DNA of 64,000 bases from Nitrospirales bacterium. GTDB lineage: Bacteria; Nitrospirota; Nitrospiria; Nitrospirales; UBA8639. This document shows, in pieces, positions 9,711 through 18,023 of this stretch. Under the pieces are notes generated by a model, which worked only from the letters and a program-made list of their open reading frames with translations, ran no database searches and was not told the origin of the DNA. The position numbers and the translations under genes are program-made. Position 1 is the stretch's first letter; each line of letters begins with the position of its first letter. The stretch spans positions 124,001 through 188,000 of the forward strand of contig JAJDBM010000047.1 in assembly GCA_029261355.1 (NCBI GenBank). Direction: 5' to 3'.

Positions 9711-11123
9711 ATGACGATACCAATAACCACTGTTGCAACAGACCCACGGCTACCCCATGATGGGACCTCGCTCATTGCTGACCCCATTCACGGATACATC
9801 ACATTCACCGTGCCGTTCTCGACCGCTCATAAAAACGAACAAACAGAAAAAGATTTACTCGATTCTCCGTGGTTTCAGCGATTACGTTATATTTATCAAC
9901 TGCAAAGTGCTCATTGGGTTTACCCATCGGCGGAACATACGCGCTTTCAACATTCCTTAGGTGCCATGCATCTTGCTGGTCGCTTAGCAAATCATCTGTA
10001 CCCAACATTGAAGAAAACCAAATCGAACGTCCCCTCGCAACCCTATATAGAAGAACTGCTTCGAGTCACGGCCCTCCTACACGATATTGGACATGGTCCA
10101 TTTTGTCATTTCTTTGATCATCACTTCCTGAATCAATTTCATCTTACCCATGAACAAATTGGACAAGCGATAATCAGAACCCAACTTGCCACGATCATCA
10201 AGGGAATCACTCGAAGCCCCTCTGGCTCCTTCGCACCAGACGAATTCCTCAATCCCGATCAGATTGCCTTCTTAATTCTTAAGGATCCCTACAAAGATAC
10301 CAAGGGATACCCTCCTTGGCTCCTCGCCTTACAACCCATCATGGGTGGCGTGTACACTGCAGATAATTGTGATTACGTCCTTCGAGATTCCTATATGTGC
10401 GGAGTGGCCATTGGGCCTGTGGACATTGAACGATTACAACATTATACGTTCTTCACCACCAAAGGCCTCACCATCCATCAGTCCGGATTGCCCGCACTTC
10501 AAATGTTCCTTCATGCACGACTCTATCTCTATTCAAATGTATACTATCATCGGACAACCCGAGCCATCGATATTCATTTACAAGAAATTTTTTCTAAAAC
10601 GATGCGCTATCTCTTTCCGCACAACCCTCTTGATCGAATGGAAGAATATCTCAATCTTACAGATTGGAGCGTCATTGAAGCCGTACGGCAGTGGACGAGA
10701 GAACAACACACCATAAAAAAACGACTGGGAAAAGAATGGGATGGGATTCTGAGACGAGACATTAAATGGAAGATGGCCTATTCAACCTTGTTACCATCAC
10801 CCACTAACGGGCGTATTCGCAAACGATTCACGCCAGAAATTCTCGAAGCCCGAATTCGAAAGGCACTCCCGGCTCGTTTTCGCGAAATAGAATTTCGAGT
10901 TGATATGGCTCACAAAGATTCACGCCCGATTAATCTCTTGAATATGGGTGGTTTCCAAATTTTTGTTTACGACCCATCAACACGAAAAATTGAAAAAGAG
11001 CGACTACAAACATTTTTTGAATATTTACCGGCGCGAATGGTTCAATTTCGGCTTTACGCCAAATCCCACACCACAGATGCGGCATTGGCCAAAGCCGCTG
11101 AAAAAGTTTTACAGGTAAACTGA
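9711..11123 (+). CDS. HD-domain phosphohydrolase (dNTPase/SAMHD1-like, COG1078)
   Basis: A 470-residue cytoplasmic HD-domain hydrolase. The metal site is laid out as in the dGTPase/SAMHD1-like group: HTRFQHSLGAMHLAGRL at about 76-92 gives the first His, ALLHDIGHGPFCHFFDH at about 120-136 gives the HD pair, and a later Asp lies in TADNCDYVLRDS. The N-terminal DPIHGYI is also characteristic of this group. Bacterial relatives hydrolyse deoxynucleoside triphosphates or other phosphates; the substrate here cannot be read from the sequence. It follows the DUF2062 gene by 42 bases and ends facing the flagellar operon, with no clear terminator between. Confidence 0.9.
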   Translation: MTIPITTVATDPRLPHDGTSLIADPIHGYITFTVPFSTAHKNEQTEKDLLDSPWFQRLRYIYQLQSAHWVYPSAEHTRFQHSLGAMHLAGRLANHLYPTLKKTKSNVPSQPYIEELLRVTALLHDIGHGPFCHFFDHHFLNQFHLTHEQIGQAIIRTQLATIIKGITRSPSGSFAPDEFLNPDQIAFLILKDPYKDTKGYPPWLLALQPIMGGVYTADNCDYVLRDSYMCGVAIGPVDIERLQHYTFFTTKGLTIHQSGLPALQMFLHARLYLYSNVYYHRTTRAIDIHLQEIFSKTMRYLFPHNPLDRMEEYLNLTDWSVIEAVRQWTREQHTIKKRLGKEWDGILRRDIKWKMAYSTLLPSPTNGRIRKRFTPEILEARIRKALPARFREIEFRVDMAHKDSRPINLLNMGGFQIFVYDPSTRKIEKERLQTFFEYLPARMVQFRLYAKSHTTDAALAKAAEKVLQVN

Positions 11124-11186
11124 CACACCAACGAAACAACGCATCTGACACCAGAGTTCTTTTGACCCATATACGATGAGTAAATA

Positions 11187-12866
11187 CTAGGGAATTTTTT
11201 CTCCAAGTCCGACAAATTGCAAGTCTTTCAGTAAATCTAATTGTATACGAAAAACAAAATTTTCTTCTTCAGACAAGTTTTCAACTGATTCATCATCACA
11301 GAGGAGCAAGCACGTTCCAACGAATCTGGTGACCAGATGCTTCACATCCTCCATCAAAAATCGCTCATTTATTTTCTGCAAAATTTTAACATCTTGAATT
11401 GTCCCCTTATCCACATTCACACGTAATTGAATCACTCGTCTATTCCCTGGCAAATACCCTAATACAGGAAGAGACTCCATGACAGGTGGTTCCCAATTCA
11501 CAAAAAGCCACCGTTCCAACTTCCGCTGTAACATCATTTGATGTTCAAAAAATGAGGCTGAAGGAGACATCTCTTCAGCATGTATTTCAATTGGCTCAAC
11601 TGAAATCAGTCGTTGCTCCTCAGAAACAGGAACCACTCTCGCATCAAAACGTGTAACACTAGGATGCTGTGAAAGAATCGTCGCTTCAAATCCTGCATCG
11701 CCGTCAATGGCATGCTCAGGCCACACAGGCATAGAAGTAGAACCATCTCCCCTGAACTTCAGGGTACGGTCAACCCTCCAAGTCCCTGCTGAAAAGACAC
11801 TCACTATTTCGCCATCCTGCGAAATGGCTCGCACGAATAATCGACGTGGAACACGAAGTCGTTCTGTAAATATTCTGAGCGTACTCGGCCCCTCACTTTG
11901 CAAAATGAGACGACCATGAATAGATGAACCATCTGTTGGTAAAATGGAAAAAAGCAGCGCGTGATGGATGTCACGAAGCTTTTCTGGTTGAAAAAAAGTA
12001 GAAACTGGCAGCCACAATACCTCCTCATTCACACCAAATTCAATCTGCCCATCACGACTAAAAAAAGACGGATCGCCCAATTCAATAGAAAATCCCTGAC
12101 GCCACACTTCATCTGCCAACAGCAGGGCCTCTTCCCTGAGCCGTTGCAAGCGATCGAGCCGTAACGGCACATCGACGGAAAGAATCTGACTCAGGGATCC
12201 ATTCGACTGATGCTCAGCATGAACCGTCATAGATCTTTCTCTACTGACCACATTTTTTTCAACAATAGTAGAAAGGCCTTCATCATTACTCAGATGATCA
12301 GGGCTGACGATATGTGATATCTGAGTCCCAAAAAATGCACCAATTTCTTGGGAAAGTTGCCGAGCAAGGCCAGGAACAAATTCAAGATCCCCCTTCACTC
12401 TGGCAGTTCGGACAACAAGACCGCTCTCCACATCAAGAACATGAATATCCACGAAAAGTTCAGGTCCTTGAGGATACACCGTTCCCTTCACGAGATATCG
12501 TGCCCCACTCAATTGCCCAAGCTTCACAGCAGAAGCTGACTCGGACATTCCTCGATTTTGAATGAATTGCTCTCTGAGAACTTCTCCTAACAATTGACGT
12601 GAAACTATGTGAATACCTGACCAGAGTGCCAAATCAGTCGTGAGCATCTCAGGAAACCCCTGCTCCAACCATTCTAAATCTGAACGATCAGTATAGGAGT
12701 CAAATGGTAAAATACCGATAGTATGAGGAGATGGAAGAGGGGCCTGAATTTCAAGTGTAGGAGAATGATTACTGGAGGTTAGCGAAATTGTTGGAGAACA
12801 GCTTATTATTGCCCAGGCAGCAAAGGAAAGAAGAACAAACGGAAAGAGAAAAGTTTTTCTATTCAA
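11187..12866 (-). CDS. FlgO/CsgG-like outer-membrane lipoprotein of the flagellar operon
   Basis: The frame is open from 13004, but that would overlap the PilZ gene by 146 bases. A TTG at 12866, overlapping the PilZ stop, gives a lipoprotein start (MNRKTFLFPFVLLSFAAWAI followed by ISC) and about 559 residues. No Shine-Dalgarno is visible, so coupling is assumed. Residues about 45-190 (TIGILPFDSYTDRSDLEWLE, then ARYLVKGTVY) resemble the TolB/CsgG/FlgO N-terminal fold, which appears in flagellar outer-membrane proteins. The C-terminal 350 residues are not recognised; SVRPIE-like beta-rich segments suggest a second domain. It is last in the flagellin operon. A role at the outer membrane near the flagellum is inference. 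Confidence 0.65.
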   Translation of the reverse strand: MNRKTFLFPFVLLSFAAWAIISCSPTISLTSSNHSPTLEIQAPLPSPHTIGILPFDSYTDRSDLEWLEQGFPEMLTTDLALWSGIHIVSRQLLGEVLREQFIQNRGMSESASAVKLGQLSGARYLVKGTVYPQGPELFVDIHVLDVESGLVVRTARVKGDLEFVPGLARQLSQEIGAFFGTQISHIVSPDHLSNDEGLSTIVEKNVVSRERSMTVHAEHQSNGSLSQILSVDVPLRLDRLQRLREEALLLADEVWRQGFSIELGDPSFFSRDGQIEFGVNEEVLWLPVSTFFQPEKLRDIHHALLFSILPTDGSSIHGRLILQSEGPSTLRIFTERLRVPRRLFVRAISQDGEIVSVFSAGTWRVDRTLKFRGDGSTSMPVWPEHAIDGDAGFEATILSQHPSVTRFDARVVPVSEEQRLISVEPIEIHAEEMSPSASFFEHQMMLQRKLERWLFVNWEPPVMESLPVLGYLPGNRRVIQLRVNVDKGTIQDVKILQKINERFLMEDVKHLVTRFVGTCLLLCDDESVENLSEEENFVFRIQLDLLKDLQFVGLGEKIP

Positions 12867-13476
12867 GCGAAAGGCCGTGGGACAATACCTGTCGTTGACG
12901 TTGGGAAATGACTTGAGATCGTAGAATGTGCCGAATGATTGCCTCACGATCATCTGGAGCGATCTCTGTAAATTCCACCGCTGTTTCAAAATTGGACGGC
13001 TCACTATCTTTCACCACAGTTGTCCGCAGCACTCTTCCAATAGCTTGAATTGGAATAAACGGACGAATAATTAATCGCAACACTAACAAACTCTCGGCAG
13101 GAAACTCTTGGTCAGAAAAAAATCGAAGACCTGATCCACTCAGATTTACATTCATGAACTGTGGAACCATGTTTTTTAATCGAGGATCTTTACCAAGAGT
13201 CTTCAGGACAGAAGTTAACAGCCAATCTATCCGGGTCAACATTTGCAACATTAATGGATCTTTAATCGTGACATCTTTTTCGTCGACCATCGCTCGAACT
13301 AAATCAGGAGAGACGGCCAATTCGTCCCATTGCCATTGAGCAAGTTGAGCATCCGCTGAATCGACAGCTTCATACGAAAGTGCGAGAGGGACATCAACCG
13401 CGACACAGGCATGAACCGTCGAACGAAAGTCCTTTCGACGCTCATCACTATCAAGATCACTCATACACAACCCCAT
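12859..13476 (-). CDS. PilZ-domain protein (putative c-di-GMP receptor)
   Basis: A 205-residue soluble protein with the two PilZ c-di-GMP contacts: ERRKDFR near residues 12-18 (RxxxR) and NVNLSGSGLRF at about 110-120, where Asn replaces the usual Asp of the D/NxSxxG motif. The arginine motif is at the extreme N-terminus with about 90 residues between it and the second motif, so this is a YcgR/DgrA-like layout with an insertion rather than a minimal PilZ. The start may be ATG 13476 or the internal ATG 13464. Its position behind fliC-flaG-fliD-fliS suggests c-di-GMP control of motility. Confidence 0.75.
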   Translation of the reverse strand: MGLCMSDLDSDERRKDFRSTVHACVAVDVPLALSYEAVDSADAQLAQWQWDELAVSPDLVRAMVDEKDVTIKDPLMLQMLTRIDWLLTSVLKTLGKDPRLKNMVPQFMNVNLSGSGLRFFSDQEFPAESLLVLRLIIRPFIPIQAIGRVLRTTVVKDSEPSNFETAVEFTEIAPDDREAIIRHILRSQVISQRQRQVLSHGLSLE

Positions 13477-13622
13477 TCACCTGGCATATGACATATCACG
13501 GTACTCTTCATTTTCTTCAAGTAATCTTGCCTCAGGAGTAAAATTACGTTAGACGTCGTCATACTATTTGAAATAAGTGGATTTAACAGTTCATCAACCT
13601 GACCAATGAAGCTGTATAGATA

Positions 13623-13895
13623 TTAGGTAGGTTTCCCCATGGAACCAGATTGCATATCAGTTCGTATCTGGACAATGAGTTCACGAGCTTCTTCAGCGGC
13701 TTTATGAATTTTTTCTAAATCATTGATGACCTTTGGATCATGGCAATGACGAAGGGCAAGTTCAGAAAATATCGTGATTGGCAAAAGTTTATTAGCCAAG
13801 GCATGAACCACACGACTCATGCTTTTAGAAGAATCTTCCATAACGACAGATTCGTGAGGACTAGAAGTCACTGGCGGTATAAGGGCGTTATTCAT
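13623..13895 (-). CDS. Small stand-alone HisKA/DHp-like protein
   Basis: A 90-residue protein. Residues about 30-80 read VVHALANKLLPITIFSELAL followed by a second helix with NDLEKIHKAAEEARELIVQI. This is the shape of a histidine kinase dimerisation/phosphoacceptor hairpin, with the H-box pattern HxxxNxLxxI as in PAS-linked kinases. No ATPase domain follows, the frame stops and the next gene begins. It could be a phosphotransfer or decoy partner of a two-component kinase, or simply a structural four-helix protein. Its position in the flagellar operon is the only context. The flanking gaps (13477-13622, 13896-14138) hold no other clear gene. Confidence 0.5.
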   Translation of the reverse strand: MNNALIPPVTSSPHESVVMEDSSKSMSRVVHALANKLLPITIFSELALRHCHDPKVINDLEKIHKAAEEARELIVQIRTDMQSGSMGKPT

Positions 13896-14138
13896 GTGTA
13901 GGCTTATTATTTCATGAACTCCAAAGTATCACGACATAAAAACAGCAAATGTCATACCAGGGCTTTTTTCTGTGTTTTTTTTTCAAATTTAAAGAATAAA
14001 AGTAAGGATCCCGGACAATACAGGAAGTGAGAGTGAGCCTGGTGTCATTCTATTAGACAAAACCTGTCATATTCTTGACCCTGCTGGAAATTTATTGGTT
14101 ACCGCCAGAGGACCCTATCTCTCATTTCAATGAGACAA
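13896..14138. other. Gap between the fliT-like and HisKA-like genes, possible plus-strand relic
   Basis: No complete gene is seen. On the plus strand, 13988-14132 is open and ends with EPGVILLDKTCHILDPAGN and a stop, which vaguely recalls the first strands of a PAS domain, but no start codon precedes it. It may be a relic or chance. Confidence 0.2.
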
Positions 14139-14477
14139 TTACACAGATTTGGTAAAGCGAGAACCAGTTTGATTGGAATGAAGAGTGCGCTGTCTCCATT
14201 GATGAAGTTTACGTCGCCTCATCTGAACTTCGTCCAAATTTTGTTTCGTCGCGGCCTGAACAATTCGTGCACGTTCTTGAATCTTGATATCGACAGGAAT
14301 GAGTCGCTTGACCACAGCTGGAGACAATTCACTCAAAACAAATTCGACAGATCGACGCTGATACAAGGTGACAACACGATCCCAATGTCCAGCTTCCGAT
14401 GCCGACAACGCTTCCTGGGTTAACACTTCAATGGGATGCGTACGAGTAGGGGTGGCTGTTGGTATAGGGTGCTCCAC
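14139..14477 (-). CDS. FliT-like flagellar chaperone
   Basis: The start is taken as the GTG at 14477, which overlaps the fliS stop (TAGTG), giving 112 residues; longer frames run back into fliS. The helical segment EALSASEAGHWDRVVTLYQR at about 18-37, then a leucine-rich second helix and a basic C-terminus, resembles FliT, the export chaperone of the filament cap FliD that follows fliS in many operons. FliT proteins are short (100-120 residues) and poorly conserved, so the call rests on length, helix pattern and position. Confidence 0.6.
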   Translation of the reverse strand: MEHPIPTATPTRTHPIEVLTQEALSASEAGHWDRVVTLYQRRSVEFVLSELSPAVVKRLIPVDIKIQERARIVQAATKQNLDEVQMRRRKLHQWRQRTLHSNQTGSRFTKSV

Positions 14478-14869
14478 TAGACCCCCACAGCTTCGTCCAG
14501 AGATCCTTGACGTGACAATTCCACCCATGCTTCGCGAACAACACCCAGGCATCGAATTGGACCATTTAAGCGAGTCGCATCATGATGAAGATTCGCTTGC
14601 GTCAGCTCATGCTGAACATACTCATACAGACGACGCAAATCGGTCGCAATCGCTCCCCCACGTTCCATATCAAGCGCAGCTGATAACTCATTCACAACAG
14701 CCAACCCCCGATCAAGAAAACGAGCTTTGTCCATCATATTATTTGTCACAATGCCTTCTTGGGCCAGCTTCAAAGCCTGAATCACACCGTCATACAGCAA
14801 CACCACTACTTGTACAGATGAAGCCGTTTGCACTTGAGTTTTTGCATACAATTGAGCACCTTGCATCAT
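14477..14869 (-). CDS. fliS: Flagellar export chaperone FliS
   Basis: FliS binds the C-terminus of flagellin and prevents premature polymerisation before export. The product shows the family pattern: GAQLYAKTQVQTASSVQVVV, LLYDGVIQALKLAQEGI, KARFLDRGLAVVNELSAALD and LRRLYEYVQHELTQANLHHD. The frame is open to a GTG at 14878, but the ATG at 14869 lies nine bases from an AAGG ribosome binding site and is preferred (130 residues). It follows fliD by 28 bases and overlaps the fliT-like gene. Confidence 0.93.
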   Translation of the reverse strand: MMQGAQLYAKTQVQTASSVQVVVLLYDGVIQALKLAQEGIVTNNMMDKARFLDRGLAVVNELSAALDMERGGAIATDLRRLYEYVQHELTQANLHHDATRLNGPIRCLGVVREAWVELSRQGSLDEAVGV

Positions 14870-14897
14870 ACCAGCCACCCTTCCCTAGGTCGTGTGA

Positions 14898-16283
14898 TTA
14901 TAAATTTGCCAAACTATCTAACTGTGACTGCAAACTTGATAATAACCCATCAAGATTAGCGAATTTAATCCGTTGTTGTTCTTCGAATAGCACCAGTCGA
15001 GTTTCGAGAACCGATATTTGCCCACTAAAATCATCAATTTCACCCGTTAAGGAATTCTGCCGTAAAGTCAGAGCACCAAATTCAATGTCGTCCAGTTGAT
15101 CAACCGTATCGAGTAAACGTTCAGCGATCCCGGTCGTTCCGTTAGTCGAATTGTTAATGAATAGTTCTCGTACCTCGTCATAGGAATCACTCAATCGCTC
15201 ATCTAACACGGCATCATCCAACTTAATCGTTCCATCCGCAGTTTGGGTTTGAAATCCAATTTGACCAGCCGAGCTAATCGACGATAACCCACTCACTTGA
15301 TCAGACAATGCACGGCGAATTTTATCAAGAACGTTACGAACGGCTGTCTCCCCAACAAAAATTCCACGTTCTTCCGTCTCAGAATTAAACACAGTCCGTT
15401 CATTGACAAACGAAACCACTTCATTATAGGACTCAACCAATGACGAAATACCCTCTTTCACTGCTGTCACATCTTGCGTCACGGCTATGGTCGCAGGGTT
15501 ACTCAGATCAACCCCTTGAAGATTTAACGTCACGCCGGTAATGACATCTGTCAGAGTATTCGTCGAACGCTGCAAGGTGACTTGATCATTGCCAGCAGAT
15601 CCTAGAACCACTTCTGAATCTAGAGCTGCTTGAAAGGTATCAACTCCACTTGTCACGGTATCAAGCGTCGTATTGTCCGTCGTGATAGCAATGTTATTAC
15701 TCGCGCCAGTGTCGTTAGACGAGAGAACGAGACGATAGGCAGGAGTCGATTCGCTACCAGTATTCAATATCGAAGCACTGGCTCCTGAGCCAAGATCGTT
15801 TATCGAATTTTTTAGATCATCTAGAGTCGCATCACTAGATAAATTGACCGTCTGGACATCTCCACCAGCAACAGTAAAGGAAAAGGTACCAGACCCACCA
15901 CTGACAATGTCCGTGGTTGTTGAAGCGACCGTGGTTGTAGATTTGGAAGCCACTTGATGGGATGTCGCCAACTGATTAACCGTTAACGTATGAGTGCCTG
16001 CTGAAGCGGTAGATGAAACGGAGGCGGTCAAGAGGTTTTGCGAACTGGCTGTCGTGACATCAACTTTCGTTTTGTCAAAACCAATACGTGTCCGAAGACT
16101 ACTTGCGGCACTCTGAAGGCTCAAGAGCTTAGAACCGAGTGATCCAAACTCAGTACGTTTTTCTGTAGCAGAGAGCTTTTTCTCAGTAAGTCGATCAATA
16201 GGCAAACGTTCGGCCTGAACGATAAACTCCACTATTTGTCCAAAGTCAATCCCATTTCCAAGACCACCAAAGCTCACATTCAT
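14898..16283 (-). CDS. fliD: Flagellar filament cap protein FliD
   Basis: FliD forms the cap under which flagellin subunits fold at the filament tip. The 461-residue protein has the N-terminal signature GLGNGIDFGQIVEFIVQAER, Ser/Thr-rich beta domains in the centre (D2/D3), and a C-terminal coiled region (SLTGEIDDFSGQISVLETRL followed by FANLDGLLSSLQSQLDSLANL split across the end). The start ATG at 16283 has GGGAG eight bases upstream. Length is normal for a compact FliD. It lies between flaG and fliS, the standard order. Confidence 0.95.
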   Translation of the reverse strand: MNVSFGGLGNGIDFGQIVEFIVQAERLPIDRLTEKKLSATEKRTEFGSLGSKLLSLQSAASSLRTRIGFDKTKVDVTTASSQNLLTASVSSTASAGTHTLTVNQLATSHQVASKSTTTVASTTTDIVSGGSGTFSFTVAGGDVQTVNLSSDATLDDLKNSINDLGSGASASILNTGSESTPAYRLVLSSNDTGASNNIAITTDNTTLDTVTSGVDTFQAALDSEVVLGSAGNDQVTLQRSTNTLTDVITGVTLNLQGVDLSNPATIAVTQDVTAVKEGISSLVESYNEVVSFVNERTVFNSETEERGIFVGETAVRNVLDKIRRALSDQVSGLSSISSAGQIGFQTQTADGTIKLDDAVLDERLSDSYDEVRELFINNSTNGTTGIAERLLDTVDQLDDIEFGALTLRQNSLTGEIDDFSGQISVLETRLVLFEEQQRIKFANLDGLLSSLQSQLDSLANL

Positions 16284-16400
16284 ATCAAACGCTCCCTGTT
16301 ATCGTTGCGCATCCTGCGTCATGAACAACCCTGTAGCCATCATTTTCACCGAGACAGCATCCCCTCTACTCTCACAAAGATTGGATGCACATCATTAACA

Positions 16401-16862
16401 CTATGCTTCTTCTTCCAATAGAATTCCTGGTTGTTCCTCTAAGAATCGTTGCGCTTGCAAGACTTCCTCAGAGGGAATTTGCCGAATAAGTTCCCCTGTA
16501 TCTCGCTCAACTACTTTGACCACCACTCGATCTAAATCTTCCTCAACAGAAAATTGAACTTGCGAGTCGATCTGATTGATGGAATTTTGAATGAGTGCCA
16601 CTTTTTCTTTAATATCCTGATTAGTAGTCGCAACATCTTTCGCTGCTTCCGCCTCCTGCGTCCCTAAAGCAGTTTGGCCAGTTAAGGATTTTTGTACTTC
16701 TGAAGCATTCGTGCGAGGTTCTGATGGTGAAGCCAACCGAATAGCTGACTTTTTCTCTTGAACATCTGTAGACTCAGAATTCGCCTTGGCCCCAGAACGA
16801 TCGCGTACCCCTTGCCCTATAGACAATGTTACCGATGAAGTTTCTGGAACGCTATGTATCAT
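16401..16862 (-). CDS. flaG: FlaG-family flagellar protein
   Basis: The C-terminal half carries the FlaG domain: VQFSVEEDLDRVVVKVVERD, then TGELIRQIPSEEVLQAQRFL, after a polar, low-complexity N-terminus. FlaG influences filament length and lies beside fliD in many bacteria. The frame is open to a GTG at 16886, but the ATG at 16862 has GAGAGG six bases ahead and is preferred, giving 153 residues. It is separated from flagellin by a perfect palindrome. Confidence 0.9.
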   Translation of the reverse strand: MIHSVPETSSVTLSIGQGVRDRSGAKANSESTDVQEKKSAIRLASPSEPRTNASEVQKSLTGQTALGTQEAEAAKDVATTNQDIKEKVALIQNSINQIDSQVQFSVEEDLDRVVVKVVERDTGELIRQIPSEEVLQAQRFLEEQPGILLEEEA

Positions 16863-16894
16863 AATGTCCCTCTCTTCGTTAACCACTAAGCAGG

Positions 16895-16924
16895 ATGGGT
16901 AAGGCCTCTAGAGGCCTTACCCAT
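16895..16924. repeat. Perfect 30-base palindrome between flagellin and flaG
   Basis: Positions 16895-16909 (ATGGGTAAGGCCTCT) are the exact reverse complement of 16910-16924. On the minus strand the transcript would fold into a hairpin with up to 13-15 G+C-rich pairs directly after the flagellin stop (17 bases away). No run of T follows, so it is not a canonical intrinsic terminator. It may stabilise or partially terminate the flagellin message, keeping flagellin above the downstream genes. Confidence 0.8.
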
Positions 16925-16940
16925 GTCCCCTATCCTCAAA

Positions 16941-17768
16941 TTAGTTCAATAATGAAAGTGCTTGCTGAGGCAACGTATTGGCTTGGGCCAAGATCGATGT
17001 TCCAGCTTGCACTAAGATTTGATTTCGCACAAATTGTGCAGTTTCAAATGCAATGTCAGCATCTCGAATTCGTGATTCAGCAGCCGTCAGATTTTCATTT
17101 CCTACAGCCAAGTTCTGAACAGCAGCATCAATTCTATTTTGCAATGAACCGATTGTGGCTCGAGCACTAGCCACGGAACTAATTGCGCTGTCAATGTTCG
17201 ACAAAGCACTCAGGGCCGAGTCAGACGTTGAGACGTTCGTGGTCGTCAGGTTAAGCGCTGTAGTATCTAGATCATTCAACGCAATCGATAAGGTATCGTT
17301 GGCTGAACTTCTAAACCCAATTTGAATAGAGAGCCCATTATTATCGGCTCCACTCAATAGCTTGACATTATTGAATTCTGTGACGGATGAAATACGATCA
17401 ATTTCAGATCGCAACGCGACGAACTCTTGATCGAGGAACGAACGTTCCGTCGCACCTAAAATTCCACTTGCTGATTGTTCGGCTAATTCTCGTAACCGAC
17501 CCAAAAGGTTACCAACGTTGGCAGCACCACCGTCAGCAATTTGCAAGAGACTAATACCGTCATTCGCATTCCGCGCAGCCTGGTTAATACTTCTAATTTG
17601 GGCCCGCAATGTTTCTGAAATACCCAGACCAGCAGCATCGTCAGCCGCCCGAGTAATACGGAGACCGGAAGAAAGTCGAGCGACAGACCCTGTCAACGAA
17701 TTGGTGTTCTGTTCCAGGTTCCGTTGAGCGTTAATTGAGGCTACGTTTGTGTTAACTACAAGTGCCAT
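16941..17768 (-). CDS. fliC: Flagellin
   Basis: A 275-residue flagellin. The N-terminal D0/D1 helices (MALVVNTNVASINAQRNLEQ through LSSGLRITRAADDAAGLGIS) and the C-terminal D1/D0 helices (ending ILAQANTLPQQALSLLN) are complete and canonical. The central part (about 130-200) is short and rich in Ser, Thr and Asn, with no D2/D3 outer domain, as in other compact flagellins, and would expose possible O-glycosylation sites. An AGGAGG site six bases ahead of the ATG supports the start. It is the only flagellin in the window and heads the late flagellar operon behind a sigma-28 promoter. The glycan island lies just upstream. Confidence 0.97.
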   Translation of the reverse strand: MALVVNTNVASINAQRNLEQNTNSLTGSVARLSSGLRITRAADDAAGLGISETLRAQIRSINQAARNANDGISLLQIADGGAANVGNLLGRLRELAEQSASGILGATERSFLDQEFVALRSEIDRISSVTEFNNVKLLSGADNNGLSIQIGFRSSANDTLSIALNDLDTTALNLTTTNVSTSDSALSALSNIDSAISSVASARATIGSLQNRIDAAVQNLAVGNENLTAAESRIRDADIAFETAQFVRNQILVQAGTSILAQANTLPQQALSLLN

Positions 17769-17773
17769 AAAAT

Positions 17774-17779
17774 CCTCCT
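17774..17779 (-). promoter_or_regulatory. Strong Shine-Dalgarno of flagellin
   Basis: On the minus strand the sequence reads AGGAGG ending five bases ahead of the flagellin ATG, a near-perfect site as expected for a very highly translated gene. Confidence 0.85.
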
Positions 17780-17792
17780 TGATAAACTATCA

Positions 17793-17816
17793 CTTCAGAA
17801 TATCCGTACTCTGAAG
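17793..17816 (-). other. Hairpin in the flagellin 5' leader
   Basis: CTTCAGA at one end and TCTGAAG at the other form a seven-pair stem with a ten-base loop, just upstream of the ribosome binding site in the predicted leader. It could protect the transcript or tune translation; it does not cover the Shine-Dalgarno. Confidence 0.5.
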
Positions 17817-17892
17817 CATGATGAATGAAATAAATGACCTCACCTTCCCCCTTTCTAAGCGTTGACGAATCAACGATGGGTTTCGCTCATAT

Positions 17893-17919
17893 TTATCGGA
17901 GAATTATTATAGGACTTGA
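17893..17919 (-). promoter_or_regulatory. Sigma-28 (FliA) promoter of the flagellin operon
   Basis: Read on the minus strand, TCAAGTCC is followed after exactly 11 bases by TCCGATAA. Against the sigma-28 consensus TAAAGTTT-N11-GCCGATAA this is five of eight and seven of eight matches with ideal spacing. It would give a leader of roughly 115 bases before the flagellin ATG. Confidence 0.8.
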
Positions 17920-18023
17920 GTACTCTGGATGAACACAATAACAACCTCAACCAAAAAGGAAATATCAACAGAAAGTTCAAAGAATATTCCATGATTAGGA
18001 CCCGATCGGTTTCAAAAAGAAAA

